Source: PVC group bacterium (GTDB lineage Bacteria > Verrucomicrobiota > Kiritimatiellia > UBA8416). From it: a DNA stretch of 37,559 nt. The position numbers were made by a program, and so were the translations under genes. Positions 9,046-17,876 of the stretch are shown here, piece by piece; the stretch's first letter is position 1, and the number at the start of each line of letters is the position of its first letter. Location of the stretch: the NCBI GenBank assembly GCA_003567005.1, contig PXBF01000090.1, positions 1 to 37,559 on the forward strand, read 5' to 3'. The notes under the pieces are model-generated. The model had not been told where the DNA came from. It searched no databases and saw only the letters and a list, made by a program, of their open reading frames with translations.

Positions 9046-12000
9046 ATGAAAACACAAAAATTTGATATTGGTATTGGCGTTGTATTGGCAGTGTTGATGT
9101 GGGGCTTGTATATGTTCACGCTTCCAGGAGGAGCCGTACCGGGCCTATCAGCATCCTTGATTCTCAATGCACTTGGCATTCATCCGCAGTTTATTCCCGG
9201 TGCTCCCTATTGGCATGCACTTGCTGCGGGACTGGGACGAATAAGTGGGAGTCATGCGGTTTTTATGCTGAATGCCTTTAGTTCCTTGTGTGCGGCTGTG
9301 TCTGTTGGACTGCTCTATGCCCTCATGCGCGGGGCGGTATTACTCTACCTTGATCCTTATGCGGTGCGCGCGAATCGAGCTCGCGTTGCCAGTATGTTGT
9401 CAGGCATTGTTGCGGCAACGGGGTTGGGTTTTAGTGCGCCTTTTTGGAGCGTTGCGAATCGGGCTCACATGATGTCATTTGATATTATGTTATTGCTATT
9501 TGCGGGGTGGCTGTTGCTTGCCTTTGTGCGAAGTGGGGTGATGCTGTATGCGATTGTGTTGACATTGTTATACGGTTTTATGGCCGCTGAATTTACTACC
9601 ATGATTGTGGTTGCGCCCATGTTTGCTCTGGGTATGCTTTATGCGCTCTGGCGGCATGGTGTCTTGATGCCACGTCGGTTGATTATCTTGAGCCTATGTC
9701 TTCTTTTGGGTATTGGCGCCGGATATGCGTTGGGTGCATTCTTGTTTTTCCGCGGCTCAGGGTATGCTTTTCGCGAATTTGGTGGTTTCGGGGATTTGTT
9801 CTGGTCGATATGGTTGAGCCAGGCGCGACAGATTTCACGCAGTTTGCCGCGTGAGGGATGGTTGATTATCTTATTCACGACGACCGTACCATGGTTGGCA
9901 ATGTTCACGGTTGCTAAACGTGGTTTGAACGATGATCGCGACAAAGCACTTTTGCTGCTGCATGTCATCATGACGGTTTTTGCGTGTGCTTTATGGTTGC
10001 ATGTTCCCCTGACACCATGGCGGTTGCTGGGGTGGCAGCGTCTATTGATTACTCCATATGTATTGGTTGCGATGGTCAGTGGGTATTTGGCGGGGTTTTG
10101 GTTCTTATTTGCGGGAAGATGGCAGGACGTGCGCGAGAATGGTCGCTGGAGCATAGTTCGTTTCGGCAGTGGGTATGTGCTCACGATGCTCTTGGTTGGG
10201 ATGACGATCCTTGCGCCTTGGTGGTTTGTCGGGGAGGCCCAACCGCGTGGGGTTTCCGTTGCGCGCAAGATTTCCGAGGATGTCGTAAATAGTCTTGCGG
10301 GGCGTCGATGGTTAGTGAGTGATGGAGTGTTGGATGCCCATTATTATTTGCATGCCTGGGAGCACGACATACCGTTGCGCGTTTTAAGCGCTTCTGCGGG
10401 GAATCAACTTGTGTATCAGCGTTATGTGGCTAGTTGGTTTGATGAAGTACGGTTGCAGAATGCTGCGTTGCTCAGTATGCAGGCTTTATTGCAGGAATGG
10501 TTGTCTGATCCGGATTGGGTTAACGAGGTTGCGGTTCTGCATGATCCAGATTCCTGGCGGCGCGTTGGATATGAAGCGGTTCCGCAAAAGATGGTTTATA
10601 TTGGGCTAGAACCCGGTTCGCTATTGATCAGCGAAACACATGCACAAGCGGGACAGGATTTTTTGCAACATATGCGCGATCGTTATTTCGATCTATCCTA
10701 TGATGATTCAGCGGCAGAGCAGATTGTATCCTGGGGTATTCGCCATGCTGGTCGGTTGGGAAATGATCTGGGGGTTTTATTGGAAGATCAGGGGGAGTAT
10801 GACAAAGCACATGCGGTTTATGATGCGGTGTTACAGCTGGATCCGGACAATATCAGTAGTCTGTTGAACTTATATGCAATGGTTTCGGAGGAAAGAATTT
10901 CAGATCCTGACGGGGAAATTGCGTATCGTCTAGCCGTTTTCGAGGAAGAATTAACGGAGCGCTTGCGGATTTGGTCGCTTGTACGGACTTATGGCATCGT
11001 TCGTGCACCGGAGGCCTTTGCGGAAATGGGCTGGGGTTGGGCCTATTCGGGACAGGCGCGGGTTGCTGTTGCCGATGTTGAACGAGCCGTTGCCTTGGTT
11101 GGGGATTCTCGTAGCCCTGCGATGGAAGCGCTCATGGCGGAAGTATATATGCTGGATGGACGTGCCGTGGAAAGTGCATCCATTTACCGCCGTATGCTTG
11201 AGGATCCTGAACAGCGTGCACGGGGCTTGGCGGGATTGTATCGTCTGGCACTTCAGCAACGACAGATTGGAGAAGCGCGCGATCTTCTTTCGCAGCTGGT
11301 CGATGCAGGAATGCCTGCCGATCGTGCTGTTTTGGAGGAAATTATGCTCGATTTGCTGGATGGACAGGCGGAAGCTGCCTTGGCACGGCTGGATGATTTT
11401 CTCATTGAGAACCGCGATCTGTTGCGTGGGTGGGTTTTGATGGCAGAAGCAGGTTTTTTGCTGGAAGAAGAGCGGGTCATTAATCGTGCGTTGCGGCGCA
11501 TCGAAATGATCGAGGGGGGGCGTGGATACTACGGGTCTCTGATCAGGGCCCGATTGTCTTTCGAGCAAAATGATTTTATGCAAGCAGCTGATTTTTATGA
11601 AGCGGCCTTGATTCATCGTCCCGGGCATCCACCCATTGTCGAGGAGCTTTTGCGGTTAAATCTCTTGATGCAGCGGCGTGATGCAGCCCAGCGGCATATG
11701 CGTGCGCTTTTGCATGCAGATCCAGCCCATGCGCTTGCCTTATATGTCCGTGGCAGTTTACAAATTGCTGATGGGGATTATCGATTAGCAGAGGACTCTT
11801 TACGCAGGAGTTTAGAGTCCGAGCGTCTGCCCATGGCACTGAATGATTTAGCTTGGGTATTGGTGCAACGGGAATCGTATGAAGAGGCTGAGGCATTGAT
11901 TCGCGAAGCGCTCGAAATGGATGAAACCCAGGCTGTTGCCTGGAGCTCGCTGGGGAACATCTTGATTCGGCAGGATCGACTTGACGAGGCAGAAGCTGCT

Positions 12001-12186
12001 CTGAGCCGCTCTATTTCCCTTGATCCCTCCCGCCCGATCGTTCAACTCTACCAGGCAGAGTTACAGATTTTGCGTGGGCGTTCGGATGCCGCCCGTGAGA
12101 TTTTGGACGAACTCGAAGATCAGCGAGGTCGTATGGGCGATGAAGCGTTGACACTTTGGCGGCAGTTGGATGAACGCATACGTTAG
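9046..12186 (+). CDS. DUF2723-type membrane protein with C-terminal TPR domain
   Basis: A 1046-residue protein in two parts. Residues 1-400 contain about ten hydrophobic segments. The early motif region (GLSASLILNALGIH...FIPGAPYW) resembles the start of DUF2723/GT-C-like proteins, where a lumenal acidic residue is usual. Residues about 420-540 form a soluble segment. From about 545 to 1040 there are tetratricopeptide-like repeats with typical A.....Y..AL..DP patterns. GT-C members transfer sugars from lipid-linked donors, but no catalytic site is evident here, so the activity is unknown. ATG 9046 lacks a clear ribosome site. The gene is divergent from gdhA, and its last 176 bases are overlapped by the pseudouridine synthase on the other strand. 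Confidence 0.8.
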   Translation: MKTQKFDIGIGVVLAVLMWGLYMFTLPGGAVPGLSASLILNALGIHPQFIPGAPYWHALAAGLGRISGSHAVFMLNAFSSLCAAVSVGLLYALMRGAVLLYLDPYAVRANRARVASMLSGIVAATGLGFSAPFWSVANRAHMMSFDIMLLLFAGWLLLAFVRSGVMLYAIVLTLLYGFMAAEFTTMIVVAPMFALGMLYALWRHGVLMPRRLIILSLCLLLGIGAGYALGAFLFFRGSGYAFREFGGFGDLFWSIWLSQARQISRSLPREGWLIILFTTTVPWLAMFTVAKRGLNDDRDKALLLLHVIMTVFACALWLHVPLTPWRLLGWQRLLITPYVLVAMVSGYLAGFWFLFAGRWQDVRENGRWSIVRFGSGYVLTMLLVGMTILAPWWFVGEAQPRGVSVARKISEDVVNSLAGRRWLVSDGVLDAHYYLHAWEHDIPLRVLSASAGNQLVYQRYVASWFDEVRLQNAALLSMQALLQEWLSDPDWVNEVAVLHDPDSWRRVGYEAVPQKMVYIGLEPGSLLISETHAQAGQDFLQHMRDRYFDLSYDDSAAEQIVSWGIRHAGRLGNDLGVLLEDQGEYDKAHAVYDAVLQLDPDNISSLLNLYAMVSEERISDPDGEIAYRLAVFEEELTERLRIWSLVRTYGIVRAPEAFAEMGWGWAYSGQARVAVADVERAVALVGDSRSPAMEALMAEVYMLDGRAVESASIYRRMLEDPEQRARGLAGLYRLALQQRQIGEARDLLSQLVDAGMPADRAVLEEIMLDLLDGQAEAALARLDDFLIENRDLLRGWVLMAEAGFLLEEERVINRALRRIEMIEGGRGYYGSLIRARLSFEQNDFMQAADFYEAALIHRPGHPPIVEELLRLNLLMQRRDAAQRHMRALLHADPAHALALYVRGSLQIADGDYRLAEDSLRRSLESERLPMALNDLAWVLVQRESYEEAEALIREALEMDETQAVAWSSLGNILIRQDRLDEAEAALSRSISLDPSRPIVQLYQAELQILRGRSDAAREILDELEDQRGRMGDEALTLWRQLDERIR

Positions 12187-12925
12187 ATGGAGTGGCAGGC
12201 AAGCTGTCATTCTTTTGGGTAAGAAGCAATTCCTCCTTTTTGAGAATGCGATACGCGCCCGGTTTTAGATGGCCTAACGATAGTTGCCCGATTTTAATCC
12301 GTTTGAGCTTTTGGATCGCAAGATTCTGCTGTGCGCACATGTGCCGTATTTGGCGACTGCGGCCTTCTTGCAAAATGATCCGTAGCTTCGTGGTTGCGGG
12401 GTGTGCTTGTTGCTGGATGATTTGAACCTGTGCTCCCAGCGTTTGATATCCTTCTATGATCATGGGTGCTTGCAAATGATGCAGCTGATCTTTTGATACT
12501 TTGCCTCTGACGGTTACATCATAGGTTTTTGTATGCCTATAACGAGGGTGGGCGAGTTCATGGGCCAGTTTTCCGCTATTGGTAACAAGCAACAACCCTT
12601 CTGAGTATTTGTCCAGACGGCCAACAGAAAAAAGCCGCAGTTCAGATGTTGAAGGGAAAAGGGAAAAAATGGTGCGACCTTGCTTTGCGCTAGCGCTGCA
12701 TATGAGTCCCGCGGGTTTATGCAATATATAGGTAACATGGGGCTGAGAGCATATAACGTCTTGTCCATCAAAAGAGATCTTGTCTGAATCTGGGTCCACC
12801 GTAGTGCCCAACCGTGTGACCGTGACTCCGTTAACGGCAATGCGTCCTTGCATAATAAGCGTTTCGGCCTTGCGGCGAGAGCTGATGCCGGCCTGCGCTA
12901 TAAATTTTTGGAGTCGAATGGACAT
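12011..12925 (-). CDS. RsuA/RluB-family pseudouridine synthase with antisense-encoded tail
   Basis: A 304-residue rRNA pseudouridine synthase. Residues 1-50 are an S4 RNA-binding domain (RLQKFIAQAGISSRRKAE). The catalytic domain follows, with HKPAGL, the catalytic segment GRLDKYSEGLLL (Asp105), YDVTVRG and EGRSRQIRHM. Family members normally end at about residue 240, after a segment like LKPGAYRILKKEEL. Here the frame continues 58 more residues (247-304), opposite the 3' end of the DUF2723/TPR gene. The start is taken at ATG 12925, after AAAGAAGA; a GTG at 12949 is also in frame but has less support. Whether it modifies 16S (RsuA) or 23S (RluB/E/F) rRNA cannot be told from the sequence. Confidence 0.88.
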   Translation of the reverse strand: MSIRLQKFIAQAGISSRRKAETLIMQGRIAVNGVTVTRLGTTVDPDSDKISFDGQDVICSQPHVTYILHKPAGLICSASAKQGRTIFSLFPSTSELRLFSVGRLDKYSEGLLLVTNSGKLAHELAHPRYRHTKTYDVTVRGKVSKDQLHHLQAPMIIEGYQTLGAQVQIIQQQAHPATTKLRIILQEGRSRQIRHMCAQQNLAIQKLKRIKIGQLSLGHLKPGAYRILKKEELLLTQKNDSLPATPSNVCVHPTAAKVSTLHRPYDLADLRVRPKSHGRHPNAHAKSVTLPGRVERSGGRDQGK

Positions 12926-13103
12926 ATGATCTTCTTTATACCGAAACACGCGCGATTGTATCGATCTGCATGTTTTTGTTGGGTTTGATCGCTATCGTTG
13001 TATGATTTATGCCGTGTGCAATGAAAAGTATTTCCTTGTATTGCACCAATTGTCATTTTCGGGCAAGCTTCCTTTGCTCATAGTGTTTGCTTATTCCGAC
13101 GAT

Positions 13104-14372
13104 ATGATGGATACCATGGAATATCTGGTTACTCTTGCACAACTTTTTTCGCAACATCCGTTATTTCTTACAGGGCTTTTGCTGCTGACAGGATATTTGG
13201 CTGGTAAATGTGCCATGCTGGTGCGCTTACCAGAAATCAGTGGCTTCATCGTTGTAGGTATTTTGTTCGGGCATGTTGGGGACTTGGTTACCCAGGACAT
13301 GGAAGCTCTTCTGCATGTACTCACGGAAGTTGCCATTGGTTTTCTGGCTTTAACAATTGGTGGAGAACTCGCCGCGCATCGCTTACGGCGAATTGGTCGT
13401 GATGTCCTGATGATCACGCTGACAGGCATTTTTTTTACGTTTGTTCTGGTACTGGTGGGGTGCAGTTTACTTGGGTATTTCATGCCGATGTTGCACATGC
13501 ATTATCCATATGCGATTCTGCTGGCTGCTGTAGCTTGTGCGACTTCGCCCGCGATTATTGTGGCAGAGATCCATCACATGCGTGCACATGGTCGGTTTGT
13601 TGATTACCTTTTTGGCCTTGTTGCATTGGGAGATGCCGTCACGGTCGTTTTATTTGGTGCCGCTTTTTCGATCGTGATGAATATGTTGGGAACAGATGCA
13701 GGTGAGGCTGTGTGGGGACAATCCTTACGGGAAATTGTGCTGGCTTTGCTGATTGGTGGCCTTTGTGCATTTCCATTGTCGCTTCTCATCGCACGTGTTC
13801 GCAGTAGTAATGAATTGATGATTATTACGGTAGGTTTTGTTTTTGTCGTGACGGGGTTGGCCTTGTCCCTTGATCTGTCACCTTTGTTAATCAATTTGGT
13901 CATGGGGGGGGTATTGGTTAATCTGAGGCGCTCGAACAATCGAATTCTGTATGCCTTGGAACCTTTTACTCCGCCGATTTATGCTTTGTTTTTTGTGATT
14001 GCAGGACTTGAAATTGACTTGGCCGTGCTGACACATCCGGTTGGATTGCTGGCAGGTACCGCTTATATTCTGTTTCGAGGAATAGGGCGGAGCGTGGGGT
14101 GCGGTCTTGGTACTTGGTTGATTGGCAAGGGATGGAGAATGGGAACATATCTAGGAACGTGCACATACTCTAAGGGTGGTGTTGCGCTGGGGTTTGTGCT
14201 TCTGATTCGCACGTCTCCGCTTATGGATGCTGTTCGTGCGCAAGCAGTTGTGTATGAACATTTAGACCACTTGGTAACTATCGTCCTGTTTTCTATTTTT
14301 GCGAATGAACTCCTTTCTCCCCTTTTTTTACGTTATGCTGTCCAGCACGGCAGCGCTCTGGAGGTTGAATGA
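13104..14372 (+). CDS. CPA2-type cation/proton antiporter
   Basis: An inner-membrane antiporter of about 422 residues with around twelve hydrophobic helices. Family hallmarks are the N-terminal RLPEISGFIVVGILFG helix, LALTIGGEL, the discontinuous-helix region with ATSPAII and a following GDAVTVVLF, and the late KGGVALGF. It lacks the C-terminal RCK/TrkA-N domain of KefB/KefC, so it is the short, membrane-only form. It likely exchanges Na+ or K+ for H+. An in-frame ATG at 13002 would add 34 non-membrane residues. Neither start has a clear ribosome site; I prefer 13104 because it starts just before the first helix. The stop overlaps the next start (ATGA), tying it to the EIIA-PII-like protein. 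Confidence 0.85.
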   Translation: MMDTMEYLVTLAQLFSQHPLFLTGLLLLTGYLAGKCAMLVRLPEISGFIVVGILFGHVGDLVTQDMEALLHVLTEVAIGFLALTIGGELAAHRLRRIGRDVLMITLTGIFFTFVLVLVGCSLLGYFMPMLHMHYPYAILLAAVACATSPAIIVAEIHHMRAHGRFVDYLFGLVALGDAVTVVLFGAAFSIVMNMLGTDAGEAVWGQSLREIVLALLIGGLCAFPLSLLIARVRSSNELMIITVGFVFVVTGLALSLDLSPLLINLVMGGVLVNLRRSNNRILYALEPFTPPIYALFFVIAGLEIDLAVLTHPVGLLAGTAYILFRGIGRSVGCGLGTWLIGKGWRMGTYLGTCTYSKGGVALGFVLLIRTSPLMDAVRAQAVVYEHLDHLVTIVLFSIFANELLSPLFLRYAVQHGSALEVE

Positions 14373-15193
14373 ATATTTCGGAAAAAATGGATGTACGTTT
14401 AATGCGGACAGACTTTTCTGCATCGAACAAGGATGACGCGCTACGCCAGATGGCGGCGTTGGCAGTGAAATCTGACGTCTTGCGTGATCGTGATGAGCAC
14501 TCGCTGTATCGGTATTTGGCGGAACGCGAAGAGGCGGTGACTACGGGGTTAGGTAATGGTGTGGCGATTCCACACGCTCGCATCAATGGACTAAACGATT
14601 TTGTTGTATTTGTATTAACCGCTCCGCGTGGTGTCGATTTTGATGCGCTCGATAAGCGAAAAGTGCATGTGTTTTTTGTCGTTTTCGCGCCGGGTGATCG
14701 TGTGCCTGAGCATTTGCAACTATTGGCAGCCATTTCGCGGTTATTGTCGCAAGATATGGCACGCCGCGAGATGCTGAAGGCAACGGATCCGGCTGTTTTA
14801 TACGAAATTGTCGGTCGTGTGATTGATCAGGGTGTAGCGCTACCTTCAAAAGACACAACGATGAAGCTCATGTATTTAATCCTATTTTATGAGGATGATT
14901 TGCAGGCCGTACTCGAGTTTTTAATCGATCAGGGCATTGAGGGAGCCACGATTATCGAATCCAAGGGAATGGGAGCTGTTGTCTCTACGATTCCATTATT
15001 TGCAGGATTGTTGCGTTTCATGCGAGAGGATCGTAACGCGAGCCACACCATTATGGCCTTGATTCCGGCGCGGCACGAAAAGGTGATTTTGCAAGGTATT
15101 GAAAAGATCACGGGTGATCTTGCGCAGAAGCAGGGTGCGATGATGATGACATTAGATCTTTCGTTTTACAAAGGTACGATGAGTATGATTTGA
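14369..15193 (+). CDS. PTS EIIA (fructose/nitrogen type) fused to a PII-like domain
   Basis: A 274-residue cytoplasmic protein with two domains. Residues 5-150 form an EIIA domain of the PtsN/fructose type, with His69 in GNGVAIPHARI as the expected phosphorylation site and the usual helix afterwards. Residues about 164-265 (MKLMYLILFYEDDLQAVL, then GIEGATIIESKGMG) look like a ferredoxin-fold PII-like domain of the kind that senses small ligands. Translation is coupled to the antiporter by a 4-base overlap. No EI, HPr or sugar permease is nearby, so a regulatory rather than transport job is likely, probably gating the antiporter. The PII assignment is by pattern, not alignment. Confidence 0.8.
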   Translation: MNISEKMDVRLMRTDFSASNKDDALRQMAALAVKSDVLRDRDEHSLYRYLAEREEAVTTGLGNGVAIPHARINGLNDFVVFVLTAPRGVDFDALDKRKVHVFFVVFAPGDRVPEHLQLLAAISRLLSQDMARREMLKATDPAVLYEIVGRVIDQGVALPSKDTTMKLMYLILFYEDDLQAVLEFLIDQGIEGATIIESKGMGAVVSTIPLFAGLLRFMREDRNASHTIMALIPARHEKVILQGIEKITGDLAQKQGAMMMTLDLSFYKGTMSMI

Positions 15194-15236
15194 GATACGG
15201 GTTGCGTGTTTTTTCCATTTCCATAAGCTGAGGGGT

Positions 15237-16451
15237 ATGATTTTCAAGGTTATAGCAGGAATCGGTTGTGTTTTGGTGAGTAGCGCGATTGGTGCGCCTA
15301 CCAGAGAAGATGAAGATGCTATGCGCGCAGCGATCCGCGCACGCATGGCCCTTTTGCGTTTGCATACAGCTGTGTCATCTGACCGGGTTATTATTGTATC
15401 GGGACCACGCCCGAGTTCTAATGCCTATCTTCTGGAAGCGGTGCAGCAGCAGCGCGCAGCCATTGAACGTCTATTGCGTATGCAGGTGCCCTTTCATGGG
15501 CAACGTATTCGCTTGCAAGTTTTGCCGTCGGACGAGGGGGACCAAGACGAGGAACAAGGCATTCTGCTGCGGAGTCAAATTGTGTTGGGTGATTTAACCC
15601 ATCGCATCCTTTTGCCGGACTATGAGAGTTCGTTTTCGCAGACAGCGCAGGAAGCGTTAATTTATGCATTTTTATCTGCCTACGTACTAGATGCTGGCGA
15701 TGGGAAAACACGGCCATACTTACCACCCTGGTTTTGGCAAGGTGTTATGTATGTCTTGTATCCGGATGATGTAAAGATCACCCTAGACTATGTTCATGAT
15801 CTTTGGCGATCAGGACGCATACCCTCCTTGTCGGGCTTTCTTAACGACTTTCAGGAGGATCGCTTAGGTGAAGGTGATGCTCGGTTTGCTGGTGCGGTTG
15901 TGTATTGGCTGCTTTCACGCCCTCGGCACTTGCGTCTTAGAGCAGAGCTTTTTGCGGCTTTCGCCGCGGAAGAAGTTGTGGACATTAACTGGTTGCGTGA
16001 ACGTTTACCTGCAGATCCAGACGAACTCTTGGACCGGTGGATACTGACGCAACGTCGTGTTGTCAGAGGTGTGGGAACTGTGCTACAATCGCACCTTGAT
16101 GATTTACAGGAGCTATTGTTCCTTTACCCAGGACGCCACGGTATTCCCCGATCGGCAGACATTTCCTGGGGGGCACCGTTACATACTTTAGTGAAACATC
16201 GTGAAAGCACCTGGTTCCGCGATGCGATTCATTGGCGCCGCAATCGATTGCAATTGGTATCGCAAGGTCGTCCGACGCAGTTTCAAGAAATTGTAGATGC
16301 CTTCATAGGCGTGCTCGATGGTGTGCTTTCGGGGGCAGAGATTGTAGAATTGGAGGAACAGGAGCAAGGGGCCCACACATCATTAGCGTTATTTGCCGTT
16401 CAAGTACAGGAGCGTGGTGGTGTTTGGCGGGAAGACGAAGGAGACTTTTAG
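15237..16451 (+). CDS. Secreted protein of unknown function, possible inactive peptidase-like fold
   Basis: 404 residues with an N-terminal signal peptide (cleavage near SSAIGA, residues about 15-20), so it is probably periplasmic. I do not recognise a family with confidence. The middle portion, QEALIYAFLSAYV followed by LPPWFWQGVMYVL at about 140-180, has the layout of MA-clan (gluzincin) peptidase-like proteins. In those, a metal helix is followed by a PPWLAEG-like segment. The HExxH metal site is missing here, so if the relationship holds the protein is not a zinc peptidase. ATG 15237 sits directly after GAGGGG. It lies 43 bases after the EIIA-PII gene and 16 bases before argH, probably in one transcript. 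Confidence 0.7.
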   Translation: MIFKVIAGIGCVLVSSAIGAPTREDEDAMRAAIRARMALLRLHTAVSSDRVIIVSGPRPSSNAYLLEAVQQQRAAIERLLRMQVPFHGQRIRLQVLPSDEGDQDEEQGILLRSQIVLGDLTHRILLPDYESSFSQTAQEALIYAFLSAYVLDAGDGKTRPYLPPWFWQGVMYVLYPDDVKITLDYVHDLWRSGRIPSLSGFLNDFQEDRLGEGDARFAGAVVYWLLSRPRHLRLRAELFAAFAAEEVVDINWLRERLPADPDELLDRWILTQRRVVRGVGTVLQSHLDDLQELLFLYPGRHGIPRSADISWGAPLHTLVKHRESTWFRDAIHWRRNRLQLVSQGRPTQFQEIVDAFIGVLDGVLSGAEIVELEEQEQGAHTSLALFAVQVQERGGVWREDEGDF

Positions 16452-16467
16452 AAGAAAGGATTTGGTT

Positions 16468-17847
16468 ATGAGTACGGGAAAAAAGACCCTGGTAGGGCAG
16501 ATCGATCCAACCGTATTGGCATATACAGCAGGAGAAGATGTTTTATTGGATCGGGTATTGGTTGAGGTGGATTGTATCGGTACAGCAGCGCATGTAACGA
16601 TGTTATCCGAGATGCCTCTGGCGCACCCGCTTTTTACTGTTGCGGAAAAGGATCAAGTCGTTGCAGCTCTAATTGGTGTCATCCGTGATCATCGCAAAGA
16701 GGCCTTTCGGATAAGTGCTTCCGACCAGGATGTCCATTTGGCCGTTGAGCGTGCCCTGACAGCGAAACTGGGCGATCTGGGCAAGCGGGTTCATACAGGG
16801 CGCAGCCGTAATGATCAGGTTGCGGTAGATTTGCGTTTGTTTGCGAAAGAACAACTTTTCCACATTTCTCGAGAGACTGCTGGGCTTGCGAAGGTTTTAC
16901 TTGCTTTTGCCGAAAAACATAGAGAGGTGCCGATGGCTGGGCGTACGCATTTGCAACCTGCAATGCCCAGTTCATTGGGACTTTGGGCAAGCGCACATGC
17001 CGAAAGTTTACTTGATGATCTGGAACTGATACGGGGCGCGTATCGTCAGAACGATCGTTCCCCTTTGGGGTCTGCTGCAGGCTACGGTGTTCCTCTACCG
17101 ATTGATCGCGCTCGCACATCGGAATTGTTAGGCTTTTCTCGACCGATCCATAATGTTTTATATGCCAGTATGGCGCGTGGTCGTTGTGAACATGTGATTT
17201 TGATGGCTTTATCACAAGTGATGCTTTCAGTAAGTCGTTTGGCTGAAGATATGATTCTGTATTTGATGCCGGAATTCGGATATTTTAGTCTGCCCCCTGC
17301 GTATTGCACTGGTAGTAGCATCATGCCGCAAAAACAAAACCCTGATGTATTCGAGTTGGCCCGTGCGAGAAGTGCAGATGTGCTCTCTTGCGCCATGCGT
17401 GTTGCGAGTATTCTAAAGGGTTTGCCGGGTGGTTATCAACGGGATCTACAGGAGACCAAAGCTCCCTTTATGGAGGCATTACGGCTGACGCACGAAACCG
17501 TTACGGTGTTACAACCTCTCATGCAGTCCTTGCAAGTGCATGAAGACTCATTGCGGGCGGGGTGTATACCTGGGGTTTTTGCGACGGATCGGGCGCTAGA
17601 GTTGGTCGCGGACGGGGTACCCTTTCGCGATGCCTATGATCGTGTTAAATCCGAACCAGATGCGTTAGAGGGGCGTGATCCGCTGGTCGCTGCGCTGCAG
17701 AAAAAACATGAAGGCGCACCGGGGGGATTGCATATTTCGGGGCTTGCTAAGCGTGCTACTGATACAATAGATTTTGTTAATCGTGAACAAAAGTGTTATA
17801 ACAATAAAGTATCTGCATTGTTGGGTATAGAATATCCATCTTTGTAA
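16468..17847 (+). CDS. argH: Argininosuccinate lyase
   Basis: This enzyme cleaves argininosuccinate to arginine and fumarate. Its 459 residues match family length. Conserved blocks are KRVHTGRSRNDQVA (about 106-119), AGRTHLQPAMP with the general-base region Thr160-His161, SPLGSAAGYG, and the fumarase/aspartase-superfamily signature GSSIMPQKQNPD (282-293) carrying the catalytic serine. The usual N-terminal LWGGRF is replaced by LVGQID, a modest divergence. The start at 16468 follows AGAAAGGA; longer reading from 16393 would overlap the upstream gene. No other arginine genes are near. It sits between a secreted protein and exbB (29 bases downstream). Confidence 0.93.
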   Translation: MSTGKKTLVGQIDPTVLAYTAGEDVLLDRVLVEVDCIGTAAHVTMLSEMPLAHPLFTVAEKDQVVAALIGVIRDHRKEAFRISASDQDVHLAVERALTAKLGDLGKRVHTGRSRNDQVAVDLRLFAKEQLFHISRETAGLAKVLLAFAEKHREVPMAGRTHLQPAMPSSLGLWASAHAESLLDDLELIRGAYRQNDRSPLGSAAGYGVPLPIDRARTSELLGFSRPIHNVLYASMARGRCEHVILMALSQVMLSVSRLAEDMILYLMPEFGYFSLPPAYCTGSSIMPQKQNPDVFELARARSADVLSCAMRVASILKGLPGGYQRDLQETKAPFMEALRLTHETVTVLQPLMQSLQVHEDSLRAGCIPGVFATDRALELVADGVPFRDAYDRVKSEPDALEGRDPLVAALQKKHEGAPGGLHISGLAKRATDTIDFVNREQKCYNNKVSALLGIEYPSL

Positions 17848-17876
17848 AACAGGAAGCAGATGCAGTAGGAGAGTAT

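Noticed and set aside
9639..10268. A 209-codon - strand open frame inside the DUF2723 gene
   Set aside because: It is antisense to membrane helices, with high Pro/Arg/Asn content and no start signals.
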